Shown here piece by piece: positions 25,043-33,960 of a stretch of DNA of 64,000 bases. The notes beneath the pieces were generated by a model, which saw only the letters and a list, made by a program, of their open reading frames with translations, did no database searches and was not told where the DNA came from. Source of the stretch: Azospirillum sp. TSA2s (lineage in GTDB: Bacteria; Pseudomonadota; Alphaproteobacteria; Azospirillales; Azospirillaceae); NCBI RefSeq assembly GCF_004923315.1, contig NZ_CP039648.1:186001-250000 (forward strand), in the 5' to 3' direction. Position 1 is the first letter of the stretch. Each line of letters opens with the position of its first letter. The translations under genes and the position numbers were made by a program.

Positions 25043-25930
25043 TCAGCGCGCGAAGAGGCGGTAGAGGGCGGAATGGTCCAGCCCGCCGTCGCCCTGGTCC
25101 ACCAGCATCTCGAACAGCTCCAGCGACAGGCCGAGCGTCGGCAGGTCGATGCCGGACTGCTGGGCCAGTTCCTCCGCCTGCCGCAGGTCCTTGACCTGGG
25201 TGGTAACGCGGCCGCCGGGGGTGAAGTCGCCGCTGACCATGCGGCCGCCATGCAGGTCGAGGATGCGGGATTCGGCGAAGCCGCCGCGAATGGCGTCGCG
25301 CACCTTGGCCGGATCGGCGCCGGCCGCCTTGGCGAGCGCCAACGCTTCCGCCACCGCGCCGATGGTCAGGGCGACGATGACCTGATTGGCGGACTTGGCG
25401 ATTTGGCCGGCGCCGCTGGCCCCGACATGGGTGATGCGGCGGCCCATCGCCTGCAGCACCGGCAGGGCGCGGGCGAAGGCGGTCTCCGACCCGCCGGCCA
25501 TGATGGTCAGGATCGCCCCCTCCGCCGCCACGGTTCCGCCGGAGACGGGCGCGTCGAGCCACTCCGCCCCGGCGGCGGCGACACGCTGCGCCAGCGCGCG
25601 GGTGGCGGCGACGGCGGTGGTGCCCATGTCGATCACCAGATGGCCGGGGCGCAGGACCGGCAGCAGCGCCTCGGCCACCGTTTCCACCGCCGCAGTGTCG
25701 GTCAGCATCAGGATGATGGTCCCGGCCTGTCCGGCGACGGCGGCGGGGCCGGTGGCGGCGATCATGCCTTCCGCCGCCATCTCGGCGACCGGGCCGGGGC
25801 TGCGGCTGGAAACCACCAACTCCGCGCCGGCACGGGCGAGCGCGCGGGCCATCGGCTTGCCCATCAGGCCAAGCCCGATGAAGCCGATGCGCTGGCCGGC
25901 GAGGTCGGGGCGGAGGGTCTCTTCGGTCAT
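25043..25930 (-). CDS. NAD(P)-dependent beta-hydroxyacid dehydrogenase (3-hydroxyisobutyrate dehydrogenase family)
   Basis: Oxidoreductase of 295 residues. It shows the Rossmann start IGFIGLGLMGKPMARAL (residues 15-31), the substrate segment DAPVSGGTVAAEGAILTIMAGG and the catalytic Lys in GASGAGQIAKSANQ, all hallmarks of the family that includes 3-hydroxyisobutyrate, tartronate-semialdehyde and 6-phosphogluconate-like dehydrogenases. The exact substrate (3-hydroxyisobutyrate, tartronate semialdehyde, or a succinic-semialdehyde-type reduction) cannot be chosen from these motifs. The TerB-like gene lies 31 bases upstream on the same strand. Confidence 0.88.
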   Translation of the reverse strand: MTEETLRPDLAGQRIGFIGLGLMGKPMARALARAGAELVVSSRSPGPVAEMAAEGMIAATGPAAVAGQAGTIILMLTDTAAVETVAEALLPVLRPGHLVIDMGTTAVAATRALAQRVAAAGAEWLDAPVSGGTVAAEGAILTIMAGGSETAFARALPVLQAMGRRITHVGASGAGQIAKSANQVIVALTIGAVAEALALAKAAGADPAKVRDAIRGGFAESRILDLHGGRMVSGDFTPGGRVTTQVKDLRQAEELAQQSGIDLPTLGLSLELFEMLVDQGDGGLDHSALYRLFAR

Positions 25931-25961
25931 GTCAAAGCTTTCAGCAAAGAATGGAAGACGG

Positions 25962-26387
25962 TCACAGGCGCATGTGGCGGGCGCGGGCGCCGCGTTCGAT
26001 GGCGGCGGCGCACAGCCGGTCGACCCCCAGCCGGTGGCGGATCAGCTCCAGCATCCGCAGCTCCTCCTGCGAGGCCTTGGGATCGGCGGCGGCGATGTCG
26101 CAGGCCACCGCATAGGCGGTCTCGCGCAGCTTGGACGGCAGCGCCTGCTCGACGATGGTCAGCACCGTGTCCAGCCCGTCGTTGTCGGACAGCATGGCAG
26201 TGCATTCGCGCGTCGCGGCCATCACCTGATCGCCGCTGTAATCCTTGAAGATCGGCAGGTAGCGCACATTCTCGCCGATGGCTTCCAGCTCAGGGTCGGT
26301 CATGTCGCCATCGCAGGCGGACACCAGGACCATGATGTAGATGAGCGCGCTGTGGTGGTCGATCATGGCGTCGGTCGGCTTTCTCAT
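25962..26387 (-). CDS. TerB-like helical domain protein
   Basis: Protein of 141 residues resembling the TerB/DjlA N-terminal helical domain: HHSALIYIMVLVSACDGDMTDPELEAIGENV contains the usual acidic D-x-D-x-x turn seen in TerB, and AYAVACDIAAADPKASQEELRMLELIRHRLG is the second repeat half. TerB domains bind metals and occur in stress-response and phage-resistance contexts, but as a single small gene the role is unknown. ATG 26387 follows GGGGGAGACC; the frame upstream adds ten residues without a better start. It is probably co-transcribed with the dehydrogenase downstream and divergent from the AEC transporter. Confidence 0.75.
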   Translation of the reverse strand: MRKPTDAMIDHHSALIYIMVLVSACDGDMTDPELEAIGENVRYLPIFKDYSGDQVMAATRECTAMLSDNDGLDTVLTIVEQALPSKLRETAYAVACDIAAADPKASQEELRMLELIRHRLGVDRLCAAAIERGARARHMRL

Positions 26388-26561
26388 GAGGCGGTCTCCC
26401 CCGGGGAGTGGTCGCAAGTCGGGTCGGCAATCTCGAACGCCGCCTGCGCGGCGTCAAGCTTTGGCGTCCGACGCCGCTTTCGCGCCGTCAAGGGTGCCAT
26501 GCTTGGCGCGGAGAGGTCGGCCGCTCGACGCGACGGTTGGGTCTGCCTATTGTCGCGCACC

Positions 26562-27509
26562 ATGAACGTCGTCCTCAATGTCGCATTTCCCGTATTCGCC
26601 ATCATTCTGGCCGGATTCCTGTCCGGGAAGTCGAAGCTGCTCGGCGCCGCCTCGTCGGAGGCGCTGAACAAGTTCGTCTATTGGATGGCGCTGCCGCCGG
26701 TGCTGTTCCTGGGCACCGCGCGCCGGTCGATCCCGGAAATCTTCAACGGCCCCTTCATCGGCGCCTTCCTGGGGTCGATGCTGATGGTCTATGCGCTGGG
26801 CGCGATCATCGGCCGGCTTCTGCGGCGGGAGCGCACACAGATCCAATGCATGCAGGGCCTGAACTCGGCCTTTTCCAACACCGGCTACATGGGCATCCCG
26901 CTGTTCCTGGCCGCCTTCGGCCCGGACCATCTCGCCCCCACCATCCTGGCGACTGTCATCATGAGCGCCATCATGGTCGGCATCGCCGTGATCTGGATGG
27001 AGTTCGCCAACAGCCACGGCGGCGGGCTGGGCAAGGCCCTGCGCGACGTCGGCCGGGCGCTGGCGAAAAACCCGCTGATCCTGTCCACCGCCGCCGGCCT
27101 CGCCTGGTCGGCGCTGCTGCCCGGCGTGGCGGTGCCGAAGCCGATCGCCACCTTCTGCGAGCTGATGGGCTCCCCCGCCGGTCCCTGCGCGCTGTTCGCC
27201 ATCGGCCTGTTCCTGGCCTCGCAACGGCTGACCGCCGGGTTGGCGGAGGCGGGGTGGATCAGCGCGCTGAAGCTGCTGGTCCACCCGGCGCTGGCCTGGG
27301 TGCTGACGCAGACGCTGTTCCCGATGGACCCCTTCTGGACCGGCAGCGCGGTGATCCTGGCGGCCTTGCCGACCGGCGCGCTCACCTTCGTGGTGGCGAG
27401 CCAGTACCAGACCTATGTCGAGCGCACCTCCTCGGCCATCCTGGTCTCGACGGTGCTGAGCGTGGTCACGCTGTCGGCGCTGCTGGCGGTTTATGCGCCT
27501 GGGGGGTGA
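26562..27509 (+). CDS. AEC family transporter (auxin efflux carrier-like permease)
   Basis: Integral membrane protein of 315 residues with about ten hydrophobic helices, two five-helix repeats as in the AEC/BART superfamily. Recognisable segments are the first helix VLNVAFPVFAIILAGFLSGK, the core QGLNSAFSNTGYMGIPLFLA and the late AALPTGALTFVVASQY. Bacterial members move malate, malonate or other organic anions; plant-type auxin transport should not be assumed. ATG 26562 has a weak ribosome-binding site. It is divergent from the TerB-like gene. Confidence 0.9.
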   Translation: MNVVLNVAFPVFAIILAGFLSGKSKLLGAASSEALNKFVYWMALPPVLFLGTARRSIPEIFNGPFIGAFLGSMLMVYALGAIIGRLLRRERTQIQCMQGLNSAFSNTGYMGIPLFLAAFGPDHLAPTILATVIMSAIMVGIAVIWMEFANSHGGGLGKALRDVGRALAKNPLILSTAAGLAWSALLPGVAVPKPIATFCELMGSPAGPCALFAIGLFLASQRLTAGLAEAGWISALKLLVHPALAWVLTQTLFPMDPFWTGSAVILAALPTGALTFVVASQYQTYVERTSSAILVSTVLSVVTLSALLAVYAPGG

Positions 27510-27590
27510 GGAGCGCAGCTTCCCCCATTGCGCGTGACCGATTTCTTCTGCACGATTTTTCGTATCAGCCATCCAGTGCGGAGAAATGTC

Positions 27591-27887
27591 ATGCCGTCGA
27601 GCCGCGTGCGAGAGTGGGTTCTGTTGAATGACTTTTTCGAGCACAAGGTCCGGCAGGGAAATGACGTGTTCGTTCCGGACACATCCTATCCCCACATACA
27701 CATCGGCAAGGGCTTCGTCGTTTTCTCCAGGACTTCGAACGACCATCCGGACCTGATCCGCGGCGACATCGTTTCGACGGCGCGGGCGCAGTCACTGGTC
27801 ATTGATCTGCAAGGCACTAAAGATCCCCGCAAAGAGCGGTTTGCCGACATCCTTCAGATCTGCCGCTTCATCGCCCATCAGTTCTGA
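27591..27887 (+). CDS. Hypothetical protein, 98 aa
   Basis: I do not recognise this protein. ATG 27591 is preceded by GGAGAAATGTC, a good ribosome-binding site, while the longer frame from 27528 has none. The product is soluble and mixed alpha/beta: residues about 8-20 hydrophobic/aromatic (EWVLLNDFFEHK), then a His-containing segment YPHIHIGKGFVVFS and a C-terminal helix. Its codon use is visibly less GC-biased than neighbours (more T and A at third positions), which may mean recent acquisition. The next gene converges from the other strand ten bases away. Confidence 0.6.
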   Translation: MPSSRVREWVLLNDFFEHKVRQGNDVFVPDTSYPHIHIGKGFVVFSRTSNDHPDLIRGDIVSTARAQSLVIDLQGTKDPRKERFADILQICRFIAHQF

Positions 27888-27897
27888 GCGGACGCCC

Positions 27898-30663
27898 TCA
27901 CCACCCCCGCAGGAACTCCGCCGTCTCCTCCACCGCCTGCTTCAGCCCGACGCGCCGCATCTCCACCCCCTCGGGGAAGGCGCCGGCCAGCCGGCTCGGC
28001 ATCATCGGGTCGAGCAGTACGAAGACGCCGGTGTCGTCGGCGCGGCGGACCAGACGGCCGAAGGCCTGTTTCAGGCGCAGTCGGGTGATCATGTCCTCGT
28101 AGCGCCGGCGGCCGAAGGCCTCGCGGCGGGCACGGTGCAGGATGTCGGGGCGCGGCCAGGGGACGCGGTCGAAAACGATCAGGCGCAAGGACCGGCCCGG
28201 CACGTCCACCCCGTCGCGCACCGCGTCGGTGCCCAGCAGGCAGGCGTGCTCCTCGTTGCGGAAGATGTCGATCAGGGTGGACACGTCCAGCGGATCGACA
28301 TGCTGGGCATAGAGCGGGATGCCGACCTGATCCAGTGGCTCGGCGATGCGGTCGCGCACCGCGCGCAGGCGGCTGATCGCGGTGAACAGTCCCAACCCGC
28401 CGCCGCCGGCCGCCAGGAACAGCGATTTGTAGGCCGCCGACACCTGCCCGAGGTCGTCCTTGCGCACGTCGTTGACCACGAAAACGCGGGTGCGGTTCGG
28501 ATAGTCGAAGGGCGAGGGGACCTGCGCCCGGATCGCCGGGGCCGGCAGGTGGCTGGCCCCGCAGCGGTCCTCCGCCGCGCGCCAGTCCTGGCCGACATCG
28601 CCAGTGCCGTCGGTCAGCGTGGCGCTGGTCACCACCAAGCCATGGGCGGGACCGGCCAGCGCCTCGGCGAAGGGAACGGTCGGGTCGACCCAGTGGCGGT
28701 ACAGCCCGACATCGACGTCGCGGCCGTCGATCCGCTCCACGGCGAACCAGTCCACGAAGTGGGACGGCGTTTCGGTCGGCAGGGTGCGCAGCATGGCGCG
28801 CCACGCCTCCACCGTCAGGGTGCCGCGGCGGTGCAGGCTGCGCGACAGCGCGTCGATGCGGCGGCGCTGGTCGGAATCCAGTTCGGCGCTCTCGTCCTCC
28901 AGCCGCTGGGCCAGCCGCCGGGCCAGCGCCTCCACCGGTTCGGACAGGCGGACCAATGCCTGCTCCAGTTCCGCCGCCGCGTCCAGCAGTCCGTCAACCG
29001 GGTAAGCCTTGTCGGCCTCCAGGCTGTAGGGACCGCCCTGGCCGGCGGTGCGGGCATAGACCTGCTGGCGGGCGAGCAGAAGGAAGCGCTCGGTCGGCCC
29101 CTGCGGGTTGTCGGCGGCCAGACGCGCCGACCAGCCATCGCCGGGCAGCACGCGGGCGCCCATCAGGATGTCGTCGAGATGGCGCAGAGCCTCCTCGTCC
29201 CCGGCGACGATGTCCTCCAGCCGGCGCTTCAGCCCGCGGGCGCGGCTGCGGCCGGTCTCCTCGGCACCCAACAGCCAACGCCGCAGCTCCTGTGTCTCGC
29301 GGCAGGTCAGATGGCCGGCGAAGGCGCTGTCGGCGGCGTCGAAGACATGGTGTCCCTCGTCGAAGACATAGCGGCTGGGCAGCGTCGGCTCCTCGCCGCC
29401 GCCGAGCGCCGCCTGCACCATCACCAGCGCGTGGTTGGCGATGACGATGTCGGCGCGGCGGGCGCGGCGGACGCTCTTCTCGATGTAGCAGCGGGCGTAA
29501 TGATCGCAGGCTGAATAGATGCACTCGCCGCGGCGGTCGGCCAGCCCCATGGTCGGGCCGCGCCCGGCGATGTCGACCAGCCAGCCGGGGAAGTCGCCGC
29601 CGGTCATGTCGCCGTCGCGCGTCGCCGCCGCCCAGCGCGCCATCAGCCCGACGCCGATGGCGTTGTGCGGCTGGAAGGGCATGGCGCGCACCGCCTCTTC
29701 CAGGTTCAGCAGGCACAGATAATTCTCGCGCCCCTTGCGCAGAACCACCTTGCGCGCCTTGGTCGCCGGGTCGGCATAGAGCCGGTCCAGTTCCCCGTCG
29801 ATCTGGTGCTGGAGGTTGCGGGTGTAGGTGGAAATCCACACCGTCCCGCCATTCTTCTCCGCCCACACGGTCGCCGGCGCCAGATAGCCCAGCGTCTTGC
29901 CGACGCCGGTTCCGGCCTCCGCCAGCACGACATTCGGGGTGTCGGGCAACTGGCGGGGCGCGAAGGCGGCCGACACCGCGCTGGAATAATCGGCCTGCTG
30001 GGGCCGCGGCTCCGCCACCTTGCCCAGCACATTGGCCGACAGCATGGCGGCGAGGCGGCGGCGCGCCTCCTCCGGATCAACCGGGTTCTGAGCGGGTGGC
30101 GGCGGGGGTGCGCCTTCCTCCCACTCCTTGATGCGGGTCCAGACGCGCAGGCCCGAGCGGGCGGCCCCCTTTTCCGGCCCGTCGGGCTTGCCCAGCGCCG
30201 CCAGAACAGCCGGCGCCCAGGGCCACCCGGCACGCCCCATCTCCCAGGCGAAGGCGACGGGGTCGGACGACTCCTCCCGCCCGGCGGCACCCAGGTCACC
30301 CAGCAGCCGGCGCACGGCGCGTTGCAGGGCCAGCGCCTCCGCCTCGTGGCCGTCGGGGGTGGGCAGGTCGAGCGCCTCGGCGATGCCGCGCGGGGTGGGA
30401 ACGCAGAAGCGGGCGGGGTGGACGAAGGCGAACAGCTCCAGCACGTCGAAGGCCGGGAAGCCGTCGATCCCCAGCCGGCGGGCGAAGGCGCGGGCATGGC
30501 AGACCAGCGGCGGCTGGCGGCGCACCTTCGATGCGGCGGCGGCCAGCGACAGCTCCTCCACCTCGCCGTCGAGGGTCAGCGACACGACGCGGCGCGCGCC
30601 GGCCACCATGGCGGGCGCGTCGTCAAGGCTGTGGAGCGGGGTGGGATCGGCGGTCAGGTCCAT
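27898..30663 (-). CDS. DinG/XPD-like ATP-dependent DNA helicase
   Basis: Superfamily 2 helicase of 921 residues. Walker A is AEAGTGVGKT (about 248-257); the DEAH-type box is YVFDEGHHVFD; four Cys typical of the XPD/DinG Fe-S domain lie between them (YLCLLN, GECIYSACDHYARCY). The C-terminal motor domain has LLGTDAVRDGVDVPG and RLKQAFGRLVRRADDTGVFVLLDPM. The first 110 residues resemble a degenerate DnaQ-like exonuclease fold (VVSLTLDGEVEEL, FDVLELFAFVHP), as in Gram-positive DinG, but lack clear catalytic acids. It probably unwinds 5'-to-3' in repair or R-loop removal. ATG 30663 is preferred over GTG 30672; both have weak ribosome-binding sites. Confidence 0.9.
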   Translation of the reverse strand: MDLTADPTPLHSLDDAPAMVAGARRVVSLTLDGEVEELSLAAAASKVRRQPPLVCHARAFARRLGIDGFPAFDVLELFAFVHPARFCVPTPRGIAEALDLPTPDGHEAEALALQRAVRRLLGDLGAAGREESSDPVAFAWEMGRAGWPWAPAVLAALGKPDGPEKGAARSGLRVWTRIKEWEEGAPPPPPAQNPVDPEEARRRLAAMLSANVLGKVAEPRPQQADYSSAVSAAFAPRQLPDTPNVVLAEAGTGVGKTLGYLAPATVWAEKNGGTVWISTYTRNLQHQIDGELDRLYADPATKARKVVLRKGRENYLCLLNLEEAVRAMPFQPHNAIGVGLMARWAAATRDGDMTGGDFPGWLVDIAGRGPTMGLADRRGECIYSACDHYARCYIEKSVRRARRADIVIANHALVMVQAALGGGEEPTLPSRYVFDEGHHVFDAADSAFAGHLTCRETQELRRWLLGAEETGRSRARGLKRRLEDIVAGDEEALRHLDDILMGARVLPGDGWSARLAADNPQGPTERFLLLARQQVYARTAGQGGPYSLEADKAYPVDGLLDAAAELEQALVRLSEPVEALARRLAQRLEDESAELDSDQRRRIDALSRSLHRRGTLTVEAWRAMLRTLPTETPSHFVDWFAVERIDGRDVDVGLYRHWVDPTVPFAEALAGPAHGLVVTSATLTDGTGDVGQDWRAAEDRCGASHLPAPAIRAQVPSPFDYPNRTRVFVVNDVRKDDLGQVSAAYKSLFLAAGGGGLGLFTAISRLRAVRDRIAEPLDQVGIPLYAQHVDPLDVSTLIDIFRNEEHACLLGTDAVRDGVDVPGRSLRLIVFDRVPWPRPDILHRARREAFGRRRYEDMITRLRLKQAFGRLVRRADDTGVFVLLDPMMPSRLAGAFPEGVEMRRVGLKQAVEETAEFLRGW

Positions 30664-30775
30664 CGGCGGCACTATATGGCGGCGACGTGCTGCAAAGCGA
30701 GTGCCGGATGTTGACGGGCCGCCGCTTCACCCCCATTGAGGGAAGTCCGGGGGAGCCAGGCGGAGACGGGACCTT

Positions 30776-31450
30776 ATGCGGAAACTGCTGCGCTGGGCGC
30801 TGATCGGGGCGGCGGGGCTGATGGCCTTCACCATTCTATGGGCGGCGCTCTACCGGATCGTGCCGCCGCCGGCCACGCCGCTGATGCTGATCCGGGCGCT
30901 GGGCGGCTCCGGCCTGTCGCGCGACTGGGAGCCGCTGGAGCGCATTTCGCCTGCCCTGGCAGAGGCGGTGATCGCGTCGGAGGATACCGGCTTCTGCGGC
31001 CACGGCGGCTTCGACTGGGCGGCCATCGAGGACGCCTTCGAGGACAACGAGGAAGGCAAGCGCCTGCGCGGCGGCAGCACGATCAGCCAGCAGACCGCCA
31101 AGAACGCTTTCCTCTGGCCCGACCGCAGCTGGACCCGCAAGGGGGCGGAGACCTGGTTCACCCTGCTGATCGAAAGCCTGTGGAGCAAGCGCCGCATCCT
31201 GGAGGTCTATATGAACGTCGTGGAGTGGGACGACGGCGTCTATGGCGCCGAAGCCGCCGCGCGGCATCATTTCCACAAATCCGCGGCGGCTCTGACCCGG
31301 CGCGAGGCGGCGCTGCTGGCCGTGGTGCTGCCCAACCCGCGCAACTGGTCGCCGTCCCGCCCCGGCCCCTATGTCGCCCGCCGGGCGGGAGTGATCGAGC
31401 GGCGGATGGCGGTCGTGCGGCGGGATGGGCTGGCGGACTGCGTGTGGTGA
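30776..31450 (+). CDS. mtgA: Monofunctional peptidoglycan glycosyltransferase MtgA
   Basis: Membrane-anchored GT51 enzyme of 224 residues that polymerises lipid II into glycan strands. A single N-terminal helix (about 5-28) anchors it; the catalytic domain begins with the Glu motif [15 protein letters not shown], then [30 protein letters not shown] and [25 protein letters not shown]. The usual Gln of EDQ is Thr here. There is no transpeptidase domain and the length fits MtgA. ATG 30776 follows GGCGGAGACGGGACC. It is divergent from the helicase gene, with about 110 bases between them. Confidence 0.95.
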   Translation: MRKLLRWALIGAAGLMAFTILWAALYRIVPPPATPLMLIRALGGSGLSRDWEPLERISPALAEAVIASEDTGFCGHGGFDWAAIEDAFEDNEEGKRLRGGSTISQQTAKNAFLWPDRSWTRKGAETWFTLLIESLWSKRRILEVYMNVVEWDDGVYGAEAAARHHFHKSAAALTRREAALLAVVLPNPRNWSPSRPGPYVARRAGVIERRMAVVRRDGLADCVW

Positions 31451-31472
31451 GCACTTTGGCGGCAAACACTTG

Positions 31473-31604
31473 CCCCCACCCCGACCCTCCCCCGCTCTCA
31501 GCGGACCTACGGTCCGCTGAGAGCGGGGGAGGGGGATAAGTGCTTGTTCGGAAAGACAGCGGCAGTCTCCTCCCCCGCCCAGCGGGGGAGGATTAAGGTG
31601 GGGG
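31473..31604. repeat. REP-like palindromic element, copy B
   Basis: Related to the element at 18950-19053. It shares the right arm (TCCTCCCCCGCCCAGCGGGG and the following AGGAT-AAGGTGGGGG) and parts of the loop (AAGTGCTTGTTCGGAAAG, GCGGCAGTC). Its left arm is enlarged by an inner perfect hairpin, CTCTCAGCGGACC with GGTCCGCTGAGAG (around 31495-31523). It lies after mtgA and would form a strong structure at the transcript end. Confidence 0.75.
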
Positions 31605-31702
31605 TCTAACCTGTCCAAAGCAGAGATTCCACCCTCCACCGAATCTTAACCCCCACCGCGTTACCATCCATGATGCCCCCGCCGCTCCGGAGGAGGCCGA
31701 CC

Positions 31703-32227
31703 ATGGCCACGCGTCGCACGCTGCACGGAACGCCGTACCCGACACCGCCTCCCGCCCCGATGCGCGAGGAGTTGGTGCCGCACCATGCCTCGGAGCCGGA
31801 AGCGGCCCATCCCACCCGCCTGCTGATCATCGTCCTGATCTCGCTGCTGACCCTGGCCGGGCTGGCCTATGGCGGCGGCATCGCGGTGGACCGCATCCTC
31901 GAACAGCGGCGGATCGAGGCGCGGATGGGGCCGAAACCGCATCTTGCGCAACTGCCGGCGATGGAACTGCCGCTGGGCGGGTCGCGGGCGGTGGAGATGC
32001 AGGTCTCCCTGGTGCTGGCGCCGAAGGTGACCGCCGACCGGGTGCTGCGCTACCAGGACCGCATCGCCGACCGCCTGTTCCAGACCGTCGGCCAAACCGA
32101 CAGCGAAATCCTGACCGGCCCCGGCTCTGCCGCCTTCCTGAAGGCGCGCATTCGGGACGCCGTCAACCGCGAGGCGGGGACCGGCCTGATCCGCGACATC
32201 TACATCGAACGCATGGTCGTCAAGTGA
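31703..32227 (+). CDS. FliL-like single-pass membrane protein
   Basis: Protein of 174 residues. ATG 31703 follows a perfect AGGAGG. A Pro-rich cytosolic N-terminus leads to one membrane helix (about residues 37-62, LLIIVLISLLTLAGLAYGGG) and an extracytoplasmic domain whose ending (AFLKARIRDAVNREAGTGLIRDIYIERMVVK) matches the FliL pattern of a final helix plus beta strand. FliL proteins form stomatin-like rings around flagellar stators. No other flagellar genes are near, so the role may be flagellar or an unrelated FliL-like scaffold. Confidence 0.72.
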   Translation: MATRRTLHGTPYPTPPPAPMREELVPHHASEPEAAHPTRLLIIVLISLLTLAGLAYGGGIAVDRILEQRRIEARMGPKPHLAQLPAMELPLGGSRAVEMQVSLVLAPKVTADRVLRYQDRIADRLFQTVGQTDSEILTGPGSAAFLKARIRDAVNREAGTGLIRDIYIERMVVK

Positions 32228-32309
32228 CGCACGCGGGGCTCGTTCGGCGATCCCCCTTGTCTTGTGCGGCGCAATAGCTTATGTAGGGCGTCTTGATCGC
32301 TGGAGGCTC

Positions 32310-32333
32310 GCGCGTCTCTTGAGCGAGACGCGC
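32310..32333 (+). other. Hairpin in the leader of the DEAD-box helicase gene
   Basis: GCGCGTCTC (32310-32318) and GAGACGCGC (32325-32333) form a perfect 9-bp stem with a six-base loop, about 190 bases before the helicase start. DEAD-box RNA helicase genes often have long structured leaders used in cold-shock control; whether this hairpin is in the transcript is not known. The rest of the 293-base gap (32228-32520) shows no gene. Confidence 0.4.
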
Positions 32334-32520
32334 TGTGATTGCGCAACGGCAGCTCCTTCGGGGGCAAACGTCCCAGGGTTCTAGGGACGCTCTGGCCGCT
32401 GCATCGGATAGACGCCTCTCCCTCTATCGACCTCCTCCCGGCGAGTCCGCCGGTATGTCCCACGCCCGCCATCGGGGCGCGCGGGGCCGTGCCGTGTTGC
32501 TTTGAGAAGGTTGTTACGAC

Positions 32521-33891
32521 TTGACGTTTTCCGAACTCGGCCTGCACCCGCTCGTCCTGAAGGCCCTCGAGGCGTTCGAATACACCGTTCCCACCCCGGT
32601 CCAGCTCGCCGCCATTCCGCCGGCGCTCCAGGGCCGCGACATCCTCGCCACTGCCGAGACCGGCACCGGCAAGACCGCCGCCTTCATGCTGCCGGCGCTG
32701 ACCCGCACCGCCGAGCTGCCGCTGAACGGCGCCGCTACCCCGCGCGTGCTGGTTTTGGCTCCGACCCGCGAGCTGGCCAAGCAGGTCACCGACGCCGCCC
32801 GCAAGTACGCGAAGTTCATGAAGCTGAACATCGTGGACGTGGTCGGCGGCATGCCCTACCGCGAGCAGCTGCGCCTGCTGTCGCGCCCGGTCGACGTTCT
32901 CGTCGCCACCCCGGGCCGCCTGCTGGACCATGTCGCCCGCCGCCGCATCGCGCTGGACGAGGTCGAGGTGCTGATCCTCGACGAGGCCGACCGCATGCTG
33001 GACATGGGCTTCCTCGACGATGTCGAGACCATCGCCAAGTGCTGCCCGCCGACGCGCCAGACCCTGCTGTTCACCGCCACGCTGGACCGCCGCATGGCGC
33101 AGCTGGCCGGCAACCTGCTGCGCAACCCGGAGCGTGTGGCCGTCGAGAGCCAGGCGACCGCGATCAACGTGGAACAGCGTCTGCATCATGCCGACGATCT
33201 GGACCACAAGCGCCGCCTGCTGCAGCATTTCGCTGCCCAGGAAGAGGTCGGCAAGGCGATCATCTTCGCCGCCACCAAGCGTGATGCCGACACGCTGGCC
33301 GAGGAGCTGAGCGCCGCCGGCCATGCCGCCGCCGCCCTGCACGGCGACATGGACCAGACCAAGCGCAACCGCACGCTCCAGCGCCTGCGGTCCGGTCAGG
33401 TCCGCCTGCTGGTCGCCACCGACGTCGCCGCCCGCGGCATCGACGTGCGCGACATCACCCACGTCATCAACTTCGACCTGCCGCGTTCGGCGGAGGACTA
33501 TGTCCACCGCATCGGCCGCACCGGCCGCGCCGGCGCCTCGGGCGTTGCGATCTCCTTCGCCGCCCGCGCCGACCGCGAGACGCTGGTTCGCATCGAGCGC
33601 TACACGAAGGCGACGCTCGAGGTGCATGTGGTGCCCGGCCTGGAGCCGACGCGCCCCTTCACCACCGGTGGTGCCGGCCGTCCGGCCGGTCGCAACGGCC
33701 GTCCGGGTGGCGGCGCCGGCAAGCCGTGGCACCGCAACGGCGAGTCCAAGGGTCCGCACGCCCCGCGCGGCCCGCGTCCGGACTATGGCCGCAACGACAA
33801 CCACCGCGGCGACGCCCGTCCGGACCATGGCCATGCCCGTCGTGAAGCCCACGGCAACGGCAAGCCGGCGGCCCGTGCCAAGAGCTGGTAA
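32521..33891 (+). CDS. DEAD-box ATP-dependent RNA helicase (RhlE-like)
   Basis: RNA helicase of 456 residues. It starts at TTG 32521: the N-terminus (TFSELGLHPLVLKAL) then aligns with the F-x-x-LGL Q-motif region of RhlE proteins, and no ATG fits. Motifs in order: Q motif PTPVQ, Walker A AETGTGKT, APTRELA, TPGRLLD, DEAD (LILDEADRMLDMGF), TAT, and in the second lobe VATDVAARGIDV and HRIGRTGRAG. The last ~80 residues are a Gly/Arg/His/Asn-rich disordered tail that would bind RNA. Likely roles are ribosome assembly and mRNA decay at low temperature. A terminator follows at 33928. Confidence 0.94.
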   Translation: MTFSELGLHPLVLKALEAFEYTVPTPVQLAAIPPALQGRDILATAETGTGKTAAFMLPALTRTAELPLNGAATPRVLVLAPTRELAKQVTDAARKYAKFMKLNIVDVVGGMPYREQLRLLSRPVDVLVATPGRLLDHVARRRIALDEVEVLILDEADRMLDMGFLDDVETIAKCCPPTRQTLLFTATLDRRMAQLAGNLLRNPERVAVESQATAINVEQRLHHADDLDHKRRLLQHFAAQEEVGKAIIFAATKRDADTLAEELSAAGHAAAALHGDMDQTKRNRTLQRLRSGQVRLLVATDVAARGIDVRDITHVINFDLPRSAEDYVHRIGRTGRAGASGVAISFAARADRETLVRIERYTKATLEVHVVPGLEPTRPFTTGGAGRPAGRNGRPGGGAGKPWHRNGESKGPHAPRGPRPDYGRNDNHRGDARPDHGHARREAHGNGKPAARAKSW

Positions 33892-33927
33892 AAGATAGCT
33901 GGTAAGTCTTGTTCTTGAAGTGACCGA

Positions 33928-33960
33928 GGGGGCGTCGCCGGCTGGCGGCGCCCCTTTCGT
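33928..33960. terminator. Terminator between the helicase and the convergent unknown gene
   Basis: GGGGGCGTCGCC and GGCGGCGCCCC form a GC-rich stem around a short loop, followed by TTTCGTTT on the + strand. It probably ends the helicase transcript. Confidence 0.7.
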
